52,562 nucleotides of DNA from Nostoc sp. NMS4 (GCF_017115095.1 NZ_JABXKI010000330.1:1-52562), one strand, 5' to 3'. Positions 22,625 through 34,502 are shown, counted from the first letter of the stretch. The notes: generated by a model not told the origin, from the sequence alone. Numbers and translations are program-made.

Positions 22625-24874
22625 TTAAAAGGGGAATTTGACAGTGAAGGTGGTTTGACCTGCTGCACTCTCTACATCAATTGAGCCGCCTAAATGTCTG
22701 ACCATTTTCTGCACTAATGCCAATTCCAGCCCAGTGCCGCTATGCTTCCAAGGATCGTGTTTGGAAAGGTGATAGAAAGGCTCAAAAATCCGTGAGAGTT
22801 CATTGCTGGTAAGCTCTATTCCCGAATTGGTAATACTAAGCTCGACTGCATTCCCTCTCAACTGAACAGAAACAGCGATCGCTTCTCCGGCTGGGGTGTA
22901 CTTACACGCATGGTTGAGCAGTTCGGTGATAATCCGCTCCAAATCAGTGATATCTGTCTCCAAAAGCGGTAGCGCACCATCGACACTCAGGTGTAAATGC
23001 TGTCGCTGGCAGTTGGTGAGGTGTCGAAAAGACTCGATAATGGGCTGAAGCCAGCTTTGAAAGTCAATGGCAATCAAGGTTGGGGGATCGGGTTCGGCTT
23101 CGAGATATGTGAGTGTGAGTAGGTCGTTGATTAACTTGCTTTCTCGCCCACACTCGTTATGCAGAATCTGCAAGAGTTGCGGCACTATTTCTATCTCTAA
23201 TATTTCTGCTGGTGTGAGGACACTTTCGAGAGTTTGGACTGCAAGGCTAATGCTGGTTATTGGTGTCCGTAGTTCTTGGGAAAGAGTTCTGAGAAATTGG
23301 TTTTTGAGCCGATCGCGTTTTTCTAGTTCTATTACCTGTACTTGGGTTTGTTTGTAAAGTTGGGCTTGACGAATAGCGATCGCACATTCATTTGCTATTT
23401 GCTGCATTAGCTCAACTTCAAATTCGTCAAAAGCCTCTTGTGATCGTCTTGTCAACCAAATATTTCCCAAAATCCCTTGAGTATCGAAAATGGGACAAGC
23501 CATCTGGGACATCACTAACAACTTTGGTTGCCATCCCGGTACAATTTCCAAAAATTGCAATGGTTGTTTTTCCAACAGGGGCTGATAAACTTCCAGATGG
23601 TCGGCAATCTGTTTGGTTAATCCTTGACACTGGGGCAAGTTAATGCTGTACTCGTAAGTAATAGTAACTAGAGTTTGGCAGGTACTGTAGAGTTCAATTT
23701 GGCAACGCTCAAGGTTCAGTAACTGGGCTAAATCTTGAGTCAGCGTCTGCAATACCTGAGTTTGATCTAGACTGTCGCGGATTTGTTCTGTTATGCGTCG
23801 CACCAAGGCTTCAAAGTTTCGCACCTGCTGCAACTGATTGATGTGCGTCTGTTTCTGTAACTCCATTTTGCCTTTGAGAGCTTGCAGTTGCTGATGAAGT
23901 TCTGCCTGTTGGACTGCAATGCCGATTTGAGTTGCCAGCTGCTTGAGCAAGTCCGTTTCTGTTTGCTGCCATTGACGCGATTGGTGGCAATGCTGGGCAA
24001 TTAATAGCCCCCACATATCTTGCTTTTGGAAAATCGGCATGACGAGATTGGCTCTAATCTGCAAAGATGTCAGGAAATCTCTATGGCAAGGATGCAACCC
24101 GGCTGCATAAATATCTTCGACAACTTGAATGCAACCTCGCCCGTTGTGTTCTCGATGCTTGCCACTCAAGCAGGGATCGGTGATGTTTTTGCCCAACAGT
24201 GGATCGATCGCAGCTAGAGTTGATTCGGCTATGATTATTCCACTACCATCAGCCTCGAAACGATAAATTAAGACGCGATCGCAATTCAAAAATTGTCGCA
24301 GTTCAATTGTAGTCTGATGCAGAATTGTCTCTAATTCTACAGATTGATGAATCCGTCCTGCGATCGCTTCTAGCAGTTGCTCTCGTTCAACCTGGAGTCC
24401 AACTGCTTGCTCTGCTTGCTTCACAGAGGTAATATTGCTACTAGTACCAATCAGTCGATAAACCCTAGAGTTAACATCTTTGAGTGGCGTGAGAGTCGTA
24501 CTCCACCAAGTCGGAACTCCTTGGAATTGCAAACATTGCTCGTAAGAAATAGTTGTGCCAAATCGCACGCAGTCAGCATAATGTTGACGCACCTTTGCAG
24601 CATCAATAGCACAAAGAATATCCTCTGGTTTTTTGCCCCGGAGATCGTCTGAGCGAATCCCTATCCACCTTTCATGAGTAGGATTAAGAGCCACATATCG
24701 AAAATCTCCATCCTCCAAAACATCAACTACAAATATTGATGCCTGTACAGAATCATACATGCTTAGTAGAAACTGCTCGCTACTACTTTTTTCATCTACT
24801 TCTGTGCCAAAAAGAATTTGAGGTGGTGATAATTTTGTCAACTCCATAGTTGATTCCACTGGATTTATATTCAT
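22625..24874 (-). CDS. Cyanobacteriochrome-like histidine-kinase homolog with lost kinase residues
   Basis: A 749-residue cytoplasmic protein in the order PAS (about 35-150), GAF1 (170-325), GAF2 (365-505), dimerisation domain (520-595), ATPase-like domain (645-749). GAF1 is of the cyanobacteriochrome type: bilin-binding C263-H264 (GLHPCHRDF) and a second Cys 28 residues before it in DPCL (C235), like the DXCF class with Leu for Phe. The kinase part is degenerate: the H-box reads LSQELRTP (Q533 where His is phosphorylated), the N-box LLNHACKYT (H655 for the Mg-binding Asn), and the G2 box GTGLELAL (Glu for Gly). It may work as a light-responsive pseudokinase, perhaps by pairing with another kinase. 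The prophage ends just after its stop. Confidence 0.85.
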   Translation of the reverse strand: MNINPVESTMELTKLSPPQILFGTEVDEKSSSEQFLLSMYDSVQASIFVVDVLEDGDFRYVALNPTHERWIGIRSDDLRGKKPEDILCAIDAAKVRQHYADCVRFGTTISYEQCLQFQGVPTWWSTTLTPLKDVNSRVYRLIGTSSNITSVKQAEQAVGLQVEREQLLEAIAGRIHQSVELETILHQTTIELRQFLNCDRVLIYRFEADGSGIIIAESTLAAIDPLLGKNITDPCLSGKHREHNGRGCIQVVEDIYAAGLHPCHRDFLTSLQIRANLVMPIFQKQDMWGLLIAQHCHQSRQWQQTETDLLKQLATQIGIAVQQAELHQQLQALKGKMELQKQTHINQLQQVRNFEALVRRITEQIRDSLDQTQVLQTLTQDLAQLLNLERCQIELYSTCQTLVTITYEYSINLPQCQGLTKQIADHLEVYQPLLEKQPLQFLEIVPGWQPKLLVMSQMACPIFDTQGILGNIWLTRRSQEAFDEFEVELMQQIANECAIAIRQAQLYKQTQVQVIELEKRDRLKNQFLRTLSQELRTPITSISLAVQTLESVLTPAEILEIEIVPQLLQILHNECGRESKLINDLLTLTYLEAEPDPPTLIAIDFQSWLQPIIESFRHLTNCQRQHLHLSVDGALPLLETDITDLERIITELLNHACKYTPAGEAIAVSVQLRGNAVELSITNSGIELTSNELSRIFEPFYHLSKHDPWKHSGTGLELALVQKMVRHLGGSIDVESAAGQTTFTVKFPF

Positions 24875-25392
24875 GCGAGAGTCCCACTCTTGTATTACTG
24901 ACTCTTCTAGGCGCTCTCTTGTCGTTAAGCTTGTAGTAGATGCACTTTAGCGCCTATAGCAAACTATTGTCAGCTGTTGCTCATCGAAATTTTGATCTTT
25001 CTCTACTTCTTATCAGAAATCTAGGAAAGCTAATAGGAGTCAGCTTAACAAAATCCTGCTTTTTGAAGATGAAAATACATTTGCAGGTGAGGGCAAACTT
25101 ACTGGAATTTATTTTTAACAGTTTTTCAGGATTTTTGCATATATCTAAGTACAAACTTCAGTATATATCAATATAATTGATATTTCTTAATAATTGAAGA
25201 ATAATTCAGGAGTCAGAATCAAGACGCTTTCTACGAGACGCTGCGCGTAGCTTGCTTTCCTGTAAGGGTGCGCGGACTCGCTAACGCTACGCTATCCGCT
25301 TTTTCGTTCAAAATTCATTCTGTTAGCGGATAGCTAAGGTTTAGCCCATTCTGGCTCCTGACTCCTGAATTCTGTTTCGATAAAGTAGGAAC
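24875..25392. other. Gene-free stretch with a palindromic (REP-like) element
   Basis: No convincing gene. At 25,235-25,260 lies GAGACGCTGCGCGTAGCTTG, a copy of the palindromic element also found at 38,137-38,193 (inside a gene), 45,297-45,309 and 49,108-49,140. Copies of GACTCCTGAATTCTG-type short repeats occur at 25,207-25,222 and 25,358-25,376. The promoter of the kinase gene should be near 24,890-24,950. Confidence 0.55.
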
Positions 25393-25959
25393 TTACGATC
25401 GCAATTTGTGAGCATTGATTCCTGTGAGGATGCCAACTAGCAGCCAAGTGATGGCTAATCCGATGACTTCGCCTAAAAATAACTGGGTTAAGCAGTGCAA
25501 GATGATTCCCACAGCCGAACCCACGGGGACAGCAACAGCCCAACTTGCCGCAGAGACAAATATCCAGCGCCAAGCTACAGGCTGAGGAATTGCTAACCAT
25601 TGTGCTAATCCAATCCCCAAACCGCCAAATCCACCATAAATCGTCCCTGACAAAATTCTCAGGGGAAGAATCTGAGTGCTAGGTACAATCCAACCCACAG
25701 CACCAATACCGATCGCAGCGATCATACTCCAACCCAAAAGACTTGACAAAATCCACCTGATACAAAATATCGGTTGTTTGAGAAGACAACCTTGAGGAAG
25801 TGCGATTGCAAATCCGCCAATAGCGGCTTCTACCACTCCCACATCTGGCTTTTCGCCGACTTCAATTAAGAGTAAACTGAATAAAAATCCGCCAAAAGTA
25901 GCTAAAGTCCACAGTAATGTAAAGCCAAATTTAGTATTATTGGGCGCGAATGGCATCAA
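25393..25959 (-). CDS. Multi-pass membrane protein of unknown function
   Basis: A 188-residue protein with about five hydrophobic segments, for example FTLLWTLATFGGFLFSLLLI near the N-terminus, then around residues 70-90, 105-120, 130-155 and 160-180. Glycine-rich helices suggest close packing. The ATG overlaps the stop of the upstream GHL10-type gene by 4 nt, so the two are translated together; the membrane protein may serve in envelope or polysaccharide processing with it, but this is only context. No transporter signature is seen. Confidence 0.65.
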   Translation of the reverse strand: MMPFAPNNTKFGFTLLWTLATFGGFLFSLLLIEVGEKPDVGVVEAAIGGFAIALPQGCLLKQPIFCIRWILSSLLGWSMIAAIGIGAVGWIVPSTQILPLRILSGTIYGGFGGLGIGLAQWLAIPQPVAWRWIFVSAASWAVAVPVGSAVGIILHCLTQLFLGEVIGLAITWLLVGILTGINAHKLRS

Positions 25960-27194
25960 AGTTTCTTTGGTTGTAATAGTCTGACAGTTTTTGGATTAAA
26001 CATCTCAAAAAAACCTTTGCGTCGCTGTTGCGGAGATTCTGGTACAATATAACCCCACAGACTCTCCCAGTAGAAAAAGGAGATCCCATCAAAATTGCGA
26101 TCGCGCACAACCTGAACCTGTTCTCTAACTTGTGCCATTTTCACCGGACTACCTACCGTTCCCGTTGAGATGCCAATACCTACAGGAATTAGACTTTGAG
26201 CCAATTTTATCGATGGTTGTTCTAGTTGAGCGATAAAAGATTTTTTGTCATTTCGATATACCTGCAAAATCAACTCATTAACTAAACCTTTTTTTACCCA
26301 ATTTTCCCAATCTTGCAAATAGTATTTGTAGGCAAAAGCTTGATAATTAGGAGACAGAGATATTTTGATTTTCGGCTTAACTGCCTTGACAGCTTGGTAG
26401 ATTTCTGCCATAAAATCAGTAATTTTGTCTGCCCGCCACCGCATCCATTCTGAGTTAAAAGGGTCATGAGGGGGACTTTTACCTTGATGTTCTTGCTGGT
26501 AGAGTTCTATAGTGAAGCGATCGTAGCCGAACTGTACAGGCATTCCAAAATGGTCGTCAAGCTGAATACCATCCACATCGTAATCTCTGATTACTTCTAA
26601 AATTAACCCTTGGATAAACTCTTGAACTTGTGGATGTAAGGGATTCAACCAAGCTTGTTTAGTGATTAAAAGATTGTCAATTTCTTCTGGTGGGGCATCT
26701 TGAATAGAATTTATACCTTCTTGCCCAATTGTTAACCAGTCAGGATAACGCCTTGCTAATTGTGAATAATGTGGTGTCATGAACCCATATTCAAACCAGG
26801 GAATTACTCTCAAATCTTTATTTTTAGCAAGTGTTACTATTTTTGCTAAAACATCCTGTCCACCGTGCATGAAGTTAAGCAAAGGTTGAGTTTCTGAACC
26901 TGTAGTGATTTTGGCTACAGTACTCTTATAAAAAGTATGTCCTCGGTTCCAAACTACAGGATAAATTGTATTAAAGTTGAGAGCCGATAATTGATTTATA
27001 GCACGGTTAATACCCCAAGGAACAAATAATACACCACTAGCAACATTAGTAAGCCAAACGCCGCGAATTTCTGTAGTTAAAGGACTGGTTTTTTGGGAAT
27101 AAACTGGCAGTGAAGAGGGTAAAAAACCTGTTAAAGCGACTATTAATCCCAAACACAGCAAGTAATAAACACAACGGCGGGCAACCCGATTCAT
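25956..27194 (-). CDS. GHL10-type glycoside-hydrolase-like secreted protein
   Basis: A 412-residue protein. A signal peptide (CVYYLLCLGLIVALTGFLP) is followed by TTEIRGVWLTNVASGVLF and LNFNTIYPVVWNRG, the opening of the GHL10 (DUF187) TIM-barrel family. Likely catalytic acidic residues lie in DYDVDGIQLDDHFG (about residues 208-221), a hallmark of the family, and a beta strand near the end ends in FDGISFFYWESLWG. Members are thought to cleave cell-surface or peptidoglycan-linked sugars. It is exported and probably periplasmic. It is co-translated with the membrane protein downstream. Confidence 0.88.
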   Translation of the reverse strand: MNRVARRCVYYLLCLGLIVALTGFLPSSLPVYSQKTSPLTTEIRGVWLTNVASGVLFVPWGINRAINQLSALNFNTIYPVVWNRGHTFYKSTVAKITTGSETQPLLNFMHGGQDVLAKIVTLAKNKDLRVIPWFEYGFMTPHYSQLARRYPDWLTIGQEGINSIQDAPPEEIDNLLITKQAWLNPLHPQVQEFIQGLILEVIRDYDVDGIQLDDHFGMPVQFGYDRFTIELYQQEHQGKSPPHDPFNSEWMRWRADKITDFMAEIYQAVKAVKPKIKISLSPNYQAFAYKYYLQDWENWVKKGLVNELILQVYRNDKKSFIAQLEQPSIKLAQSLIPVGIGISTGTVGSPVKMAQVREQVQVVRDRNFDGISFFYWESLWGYIVPESPQQRRKGFFEMFNPKTVRLLQPKKL

Positions 27195-27549
27195 TTGTAA
27201 GCGTGACCTAGTGCGATCGGAATATATATAACTACAAAATAAAGTTGTAATCCTCCGGATGATGTAAAGAAATGATGATTGAGAATTCAGAATTCAGAAT
27301 TCAGTAGTCAGAATAGTTGAAATAATACGGAGCTATTTTGGTCATGAATATAGTTAACGATACCAAAACGTAATAAATTAGGAATTTAAACTCCTTAACT
27401 CCTAACTCAATACGGTTCAGTTAAGCGCTACTTGTACAAAATCGTGGGTTTTTGAGACGCGATAAATCGCCGTTTTTACAAGTGTTTTGGTTTTATCTGA
27501 ACTGTATTGACTCCTGACTCCTGAATTCTGACTCCTGAATTCTTTCTTC
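27195..27549. repeat. Intergenic short tandem repeats
   Basis: No gene. It contains GAATTCA-type 7-bp repeats (27,283-27,304), a GACTCCTGAATTCT cluster (27,508-27,542) and, at 27,453-27,481, the element GAGACGCGATAAATCGCCGT, which recurs at 37,899-37,922. Such 7-bp tandem repeats are typical of Nostoc-type genomes. The promoter of the GHL10-type gene is probably at 27,200-27,250. Confidence 0.6.
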
Positions 27550-29022
27550 TTAAAATCTTTCCACACCTTCAAATTGTTTGAGTGCCGATGCATTTGCAGC
27601 TTCGCCACAAGTTCGTGGTGTGGGGAATATTTTTTCAGGATTTGCCAATCCTTTAGGATTAAAAACTTGTCTTACCCATTGCATAGTTTCTAAATCAACT
27701 TCGCTAAACATCTGTGGCATATAGCACTTTTTCTCTGCACCGATGCCATGTTCGCCAGAAATACTACCACCGACTTGGACGCAAAGTTTGAGAATTTTAC
27801 CACCCATTTCTTCTACTTGCTCTAATGCTCCAGATATAGAATTATCATAAAGAATTAGCGGATGAAGATTACCATCGCCAGCGTGAAACACATTAGCAAC
27901 ACGATAACCGTATTGTTTACTTAATGCCTCAATTTCATGTAAAACATAAGGCAACTGAGTCCGAGGAATTACACCATCTTGTACATAATAATCTGGACTT
28001 AAATGGCCAGCCGCAGCAAAAGCAGCTTTGCGTCCTTTCCATAATTTCAATCTGGTTTCTGGGTCACTAGCAGAAGTGACATTCCGCGCCCCATTCTTTT
28101 TACAAATTTCAGTAACTCGCTGCTTATTGCCTACAACTTCCACTTCTAAACCGTCAATTTCTATTAGCAAAATAGCAGTAGCATCGCGGGGATAACAATT
28201 AGTTGCTACAACATCTTCAACTGCATTGATGCTGAAGTTGTCCATCATTTCCATACCACCAGGAATAATGCCGGCGCTGATGATGTCAGAAACAGTTGCC
28301 CCGGCAGCTTCAATACTGGTAAAATCTGCCAACAGCACACAAATTGATTCTGCACTTTTGAGAATTCGCAAAGTAATTTCTGTAGCAATTCCTAAAGTGC
28401 CTTCAGAACCAACAAATACACCTGTTAAATCATAACCAGGCATTTCAGGGATTTGTCCGCCTAAATCGATAATTTCTCCTTCTGGCGTAACAATTTTTAA
28501 GCCTAAAACGTGGTTAGTAGTCACGCCATATTTGAGACAATGTACCCCACCAGAATTTTCCGCAATGTTGCCCCCAATAGAGCAGATAATTTGACTGGAA
28601 GGGTCAGGAGCGTAGTAAAATCCAGCACCACTAACAGCTTGTGTTACCCAACTATTAATCACCCCAGGTTGTACAACTGTCTGTTGATTTTCTAAATCAA
28701 TACTGAGGATTTGCCGCATTAATGAAGTGACAATTAAAACAGAGTCTATCACTGGTAAAGCACCACCCGATAGACCAGTGCCAGAACCGCGTGCTATGAA
28801 GGGTATAGAATATTGGTTGCATATCTTCACAATTTGTGCAACTTGTTCGGTAGTTCTGGGTAACACCACCACAGCCGGACGTTGGCGATAGCCAGTTAAA
28901 CCATCGCATTCATAGGTAATGAGTTCTTCCCGGCGTTGCACCACACCATTTTTACCAAGGACAGCCTCGAATGCTTTGATGATGGGTTTCCAGTTGTGTT
29001 GTTTTTTATCTTGGGTAAGCAT
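27550..29022 (-). CDS. glcD: Glycolate dehydrogenase, FAD-binding subunit (GlcD)
   Basis: A 490-residue FAD-linked oxidase of the GlcD family, oxidising glycolate to glyoxylate in photorespiration. The PCMH-type FAD-binding signature is PFIARGSGTGLSGGALP (about residues 75-91), followed by VVQPGVINSWVTQAV and YYAPDPSSQ...GGNIAENSGG. The C-terminal substrate domain has HAGDGNLHPLILYD and GSISGEHGIGAEK, both conserved metal/flavin-site motifs. Full length for the family (470-500). In cyanobacteria this enzyme feeds electrons to the membrane rather than to oxygen. D-lactate dehydrogenase is a close alternative. Confidence 0.9.
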   Translation of the reverse strand: MLTQDKKQHNWKPIIKAFEAVLGKNGVVQRREELITYECDGLTGYRQRPAVVVLPRTTEQVAQIVKICNQYSIPFIARGSGTGLSGGALPVIDSVLIVTSLMRQILSIDLENQQTVVQPGVINSWVTQAVSGAGFYYAPDPSSQIICSIGGNIAENSGGVHCLKYGVTTNHVLGLKIVTPEGEIIDLGGQIPEMPGYDLTGVFVGSEGTLGIATEITLRILKSAESICVLLADFTSIEAAGATVSDIISAGIIPGGMEMMDNFSINAVEDVVATNCYPRDATAILLIEIDGLEVEVVGNKQRVTEICKKNGARNVTSASDPETRLKLWKGRKAAFAAAGHLSPDYYVQDGVIPRTQLPYVLHEIEALSKQYGYRVANVFHAGDGNLHPLILYDNSISGALEQVEEMGGKILKLCVQVGGSISGEHGIGAEKKCYMPQMFSEVDLETMQWVRQVFNPKGLANPEKIFPTPRTCGEAANASALKQFEGVERF

Positions 29023-29246
29023 AGTTTTTTAAAGTTCAAGGTAGATGTTGCAGGCTGGTTAGTATAGCTGTAATTACTATTGTTGCAAGAATAGCAGTCA
29101 AAGGTGAGTAAAATGCGATCGCATGATTTGATTACGCAAGGTGCGATGTCTCTTAACAAGCGTCTTGAGTTATGGTAAAATCTAATATTCTGTTAATTAT
29201 GGGCTTAAAGTAAGATAGAGTCAGACATTTAACAGGAGAGGGTGAA

Positions 29247-29482
29247 ATGACTTACCAAGTTTTAGATCCACCTCAAGATTAATTACCAAACTACAAACCC
29301 TAGCACCAGAACAGCAACAAAAGGTGCTTGATTTTGTAGAATTTTTAGCACAAAAATATGCTCAACCCCAACAACTACCTCAGAAACGGGTACTAGGTTT
29401 AAACCAAGGTAAGATTTGGATAAGTGATCATTTCAATGACCCTTGACCTGATGAATTTTGGTTAGGAAAAAGTGAGGCATGA
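29247..29482 (+). pseudogene. Broken DUF2281/VapB-like antitoxin gene
   Basis: Begins MTYQVLDPPQD after GGAGAGGG, then reads into a stop. Loss of one base after the 11th codon puts the rest in another frame, where LITKLQTLAPEQQQKVLDFV, then EFLAQKY and finally PDEFWLGKSEA are clearly those of the short DUF2281-type antitoxins common in cyanobacteria. A second lesion, an in-frame TGA at 29,444-29,446, interrupts the tail. No toxin gene follows. Confidence 0.75.
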
Positions 29483-29489
29483 AAAATTT

Positions 29490-30446
29490 TTAAGCATTAA
29501 AACTACTTTGGCATTCATCATATTTAGATTGTTTTCTTATAGTTTCGTTTACTGAATTTGAAATTCTATGTTCTTCCTCTGTTGTAAGTTCTGACTTCTC
29601 ATCTCTTAATTCTTTTTTTAGTGATGTATCTATCTCTATATCTTTTAAAAAATTAGAGTTGGGAAAATTGACCATTTGACCTGTATAGTCAATATATTCA
29701 TGATTTTTGCCAATTCTGACTCGCGCTTGCCCTTTAAAAAACTTGTCAGCACCATCAAACTGAGGAGAGATTATTACCTGCCCTAATAAGTCAATATAGC
29801 CCCATTTATAGGCAATTTTAACTGCTGCCAGGCATTCCGAAAATCTATCAGCGTAATCAAAATTAAATGGTATAATAACTCGTCCTGATAAATCTATGTA
29901 GCCGTATTTCTTGCCAATCTTTACTCGTGCTAGACCTTGGGAAAAGCTTTCAGCCCAATCAAATTGACAGTTGATGACTATTTGCCCTAATGAATTGATA
30001 TAGCCCCACTTGTAGTCAATCTTTATCAGTGCTAGACCTTCTGCAAACTGCCAAGCCTGAGTAAATTTAGGAGGTATGATTATTTGCCCTCTCTTATCTT
30101 TATATCCATACTTTTCACCATTCTTGAATCGCTCTAAACCTAATGCAACGTCTTCCACTTCTTCAAACCGAAACGGAATCGTGACAATCTCTCTATTAAC
30201 ACTTTTGTTGCTAACTTCAAATTGCGTTACCTCATGAGACAATCTTTCAGGCTTATCAAACTGTGAGTGAAGAATCATCGTCCCCATCTGGTCGATGTAG
30301 TCAACTTTATGACCAAGCTTTACTTGTGCTATTCCATTAAAAAATTTTCCAGCCTCATCAAACAGAGGTGGAATAACTACTTGTCCTTTTTGATTTTTGT
30401 AGCCCCACTTGTCCCCTTCCTGGAATGGACTCAAGCCGTTGGTCAT
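29490..30446 (-). CDS. WG-repeat protein
   Basis: A 318-residue protein made of about five tandem WG (KWG) repeats in residues 1-250, each with the pattern KWGYID..G.VVIPPQFD.A..F..GLA.VK (for example EGDKWGYKNQKGQVVIPPLF). These repeats form a beta-propeller-like or superhelical scaffold; most members have no known enzymatic role. There is no signal peptide, so it should be cytoplasmic. The charged C-terminus (LKKELRDEKSELTTEEEH) is not repeat. It is divergent from the Uma2 gene, with 171 nt between starts. Confidence 0.88.
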   Translation of the reverse strand: MTNGLSPFQEGDKWGYKNQKGQVVIPPLFDEAGKFFNGIAQVKLGHKVDYIDQMGTMILHSQFDKPERLSHEVTQFEVSNKSVNREIVTIPFRFEEVEDVALGLERFKNGEKYGYKDKRGQIIIPPKFTQAWQFAEGLALIKIDYKWGYINSLGQIVINCQFDWAESFSQGLARVKIGKKYGYIDLSGRVIIPFNFDYADRFSECLAAVKIAYKWGYIDLLGQVIISPQFDGADKFFKGQARVRIGKNHEYIDYTGQMVNFPNSNFLKDIEIDTSLKKELRDEKSELTTEEEHRISNSVNETIRKQSKYDECQSSFNA

Positions 30447-30617
30447 TTAGTTTGCCTACCTTTTCTTTTCGTACTAACACAAACCTCTTATTGTCAATAA
30501 TGGCACAATCATCTCCTAAAGCCAAAAATAGTGGACACACTGTTTTTGGCTAACTTGCATCCTCTCATCCCCAATCAACTAACCTAGAAATAACGCTCTT
30601 AAATACTGGATAAAATC

Positions 30618-31346
30618 ATGGTTCAGGAAGTTCTAATCAATAATGATGATTACTATGTGCCAGATGCCAACCAGCTAGTCACTGAAGATGATACACCTGT
30701 GGACAATTTTGCATCTGCCAAACAACAACGCCTTTTAGTGAGTTCTCTTTACAGTTCTCTACAAAACCAGACTTTTTTAGCTGAAGCTAATGTGGGTATT
30801 TACTACACAGACCTTCAGCCTCCCATTGTACCTGATGTTTTTCTCAGCTTAGATGTGCAAGTACCTGAAAATTGGTGGGAAAAACAAAATCGTTGTTATA
30901 TGGTTTGGCGTTTTGGCAAACCTCCAGAAGTTGTCCTCGAAATTGTCTCTAATAAAGAAGGTAATGAACTTGGCAAAAAGCTGAAAATTTATGAACAAAT
31001 GCGGGCTAGTTACTATATCGTATATGACCCAAATCAGCAATTAGGAGAAAAAGTACTACGCATTTATGAACTTAGGGGAACACGCTACTTTGAAACTTCA
31101 GAAATTTGGCTCGAACAAGTTGGTTTAGGTGTAACTCTGTGGGAAGGTGAATTTGAAGGTAGACAGGATCATTGGTTACGCTGGTGTTACCAAGATGGTA
31201 ATGTTTTATTGACTGGAGATGAACGTGCTGAACAAGAAGGAAAACGTGCTGAACAAGAACGACAACGTGCTGAACAAGCAGAACAACGCACCCAATTACT
31301 AGCAGAAAAGCTACGGGCTATGGGTGTAGATCCCGATAATATATAG
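30618..31346 (+). CDS. Uma2 family (DUF820) endonuclease-like protein
   Basis: A 242-residue protein. Residues 20-160 are a Uma2 domain of the PD-(D/E)XK fold: VPDVFLSLD (D73), PPEVVLEIVS (E108) and KKLKIYEQMRASYYIVYDP with the conserved K-Y pair. The C-terminus is a coiled coil of ERAEQE(G/R)KR repeats ending in LREKLRAMGVDPDNI-like sequence (LLAEKLRAMGVDPDNI). Cyanobacteria carry dozens of such proteins of unknown biological role. Full length and apparently intact. Confidence 0.9.
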   Translation: MVQEVLINNDDYYVPDANQLVTEDDTPVDNFASAKQQRLLVSSLYSSLQNQTFLAEANVGIYYTDLQPPIVPDVFLSLDVQVPENWWEKQNRCYMVWRFGKPPEVVLEIVSNKEGNELGKKLKIYEQMRASYYIVYDPNQQLGEKVLRIYELRGTRYFETSEIWLEQVGLGVTLWEGEFEGRQDHWLRWCYQDGNVLLTGDERAEQEGKRAEQERQRAEQAEQRTQLLAEKLRAMGVDPDNI

Positions 31347-31402
31347 GACACTTACTGCAAAAATGCAAAGTTTTTTGCGTCTTTGCAGTGAGCAAAATAA
31401 TC

Positions 31403-32308
31403 TTACGAACTTGTGCAATTTATAAACTCATTTATTCGCTGCCAAACCTTCTCTAATAAATCAGGATCGTTCGCATCAAACCATTCAATTTTCGGATATG
31501 CTCGAAACCAAGTGCGTTGTCGCTTGGCAAATTGTCGGGTATGCAAAATTGTTAATTCTTTCGCTTCATCTAAGGAAATATCCCCAGCCAAATATTGCTT
31601 AATTTCTTGATATCCCAAAGTATTTAACAAAGACAAATCAGCGCCATATTTTTGACAAAGATTCTCCACCTCCGCAACCAAACCATTTGCTATCATCTGT
31701 TTAGTACGCTGTTGAATACGAGCAGCTAGCTTTTCAACATCGCAATCTAAACCAATTTGCAAAATCGGATAACTAGGTGGATTCTCCCCTTGCTGTTCTG
31801 AAATTGGATATCCAGTTACATAAAATACCTCTAATGCTCGTAAAGTCCGCACTGAGTCGTTGCCATGAATCTTTTGTGCCGCAACAGGGTCAACTTGTTG
31901 TAACATGGCGTACAGTTGTGATTGACCCAGAGATTCAAGCTGCGATCGCAATTCTTTTTGCGGTGCGACTCTAGGGATTTTCATCCCTTGGACAATAGAA
32001 CGTATATATAAACCAGTACCACCAACTAGCAACAGTGGTTTAACACCAACAGAAGTAATTAAGGCTTGTGTTTGCTCTTGGTAGTCTGCTAACGTCATTG
32101 TCTCTGTTGGCTCGCAGATATCTATTAAATAGTGCTGCACCAATTTTTGTTCGGCTAAACTTGGTTTTGCCGTCCCAATATCAAACTCACGGTAAACTTG
32201 ACGAGAATCAGCACTGAGAATTACAGAACCCAACCGCATCGCCAAAGCCAAAGCCAAACCCGATTTACCTGTTGCCGTCGCCCCACAAATCACAATTAAT
32301 TTAGTCAT
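31403..32308 (-). CDS. miaA: tRNA dimethylallyltransferase
   Basis: A 301-residue enzyme that adds the dimethylallyl group to A37 of tRNAs reading UNN codons. It shows the P-loop GATATGKS (residues 9-16), the substrate motif SADSRQVYREFDIGTAKP (34-51), HYLIDICEP, the LVGGTGLYIRSIVQG segment and the C-terminal TRQFAKRQRTWFR (about 262-274) that contacts tRNA. All conserved motifs are present and the length is normal. Convergent with the Uma2 gene; its start faces gyrB. Confidence 0.96.
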   Translation of the reverse strand: MTKLIVICGATATGKSGLALALAMRLGSVILSADSRQVYREFDIGTAKPSLAEQKLVQHYLIDICEPTETMTLADYQEQTQALITSVGVKPLLLVGGTGLYIRSIVQGMKIPRVAPQKELRSQLESLGQSQLYAMLQQVDPVAAQKIHGNDSVRTLRALEVFYVTGYPISEQQGENPPSYPILQIGLDCDVEKLAARIQQRTKQMIANGLVAEVENLCQKYGADLSLLNTLGYQEIKQYLAGDISLDEAKELTILHTRQFAKRQRTWFRAYPKIEWFDANDPDLLEKVWQRINEFINCTSS

Positions 32309-32535
32309 TAGTCATTAGTCATTGGGAAAGAGGATCAGAAGGCAGGAGTTCTTTAATTTTTAATTTTTAATTGATTTCTCCCCCTGCCCCTCCAACAAGG
32401 GACTCCAACCCCAGTATAAACTTCTCTGGAAAATGCCCTACAGACGCTAGCAAGGCTTTTGTGTTACAATTTTGGAGTGATTTTACTTTTATTTGCCTTT
32501 TGGCGACTTTAACCCCACGCATCAGGAGAGTTTAC

Positions 32536-34473
<1,938 letters not shown>

Positions 34474-34502
34474 TCTCAGTCCTAAATCATTCGTAAAAAA
34501 CC

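Noticed and set aside
32371..32535. Longer gyrB start
   Set aside because: The added 55 residues are not like GyrB; ATG at 32,536 has AGGAGAG and begins the conserved N-terminus.
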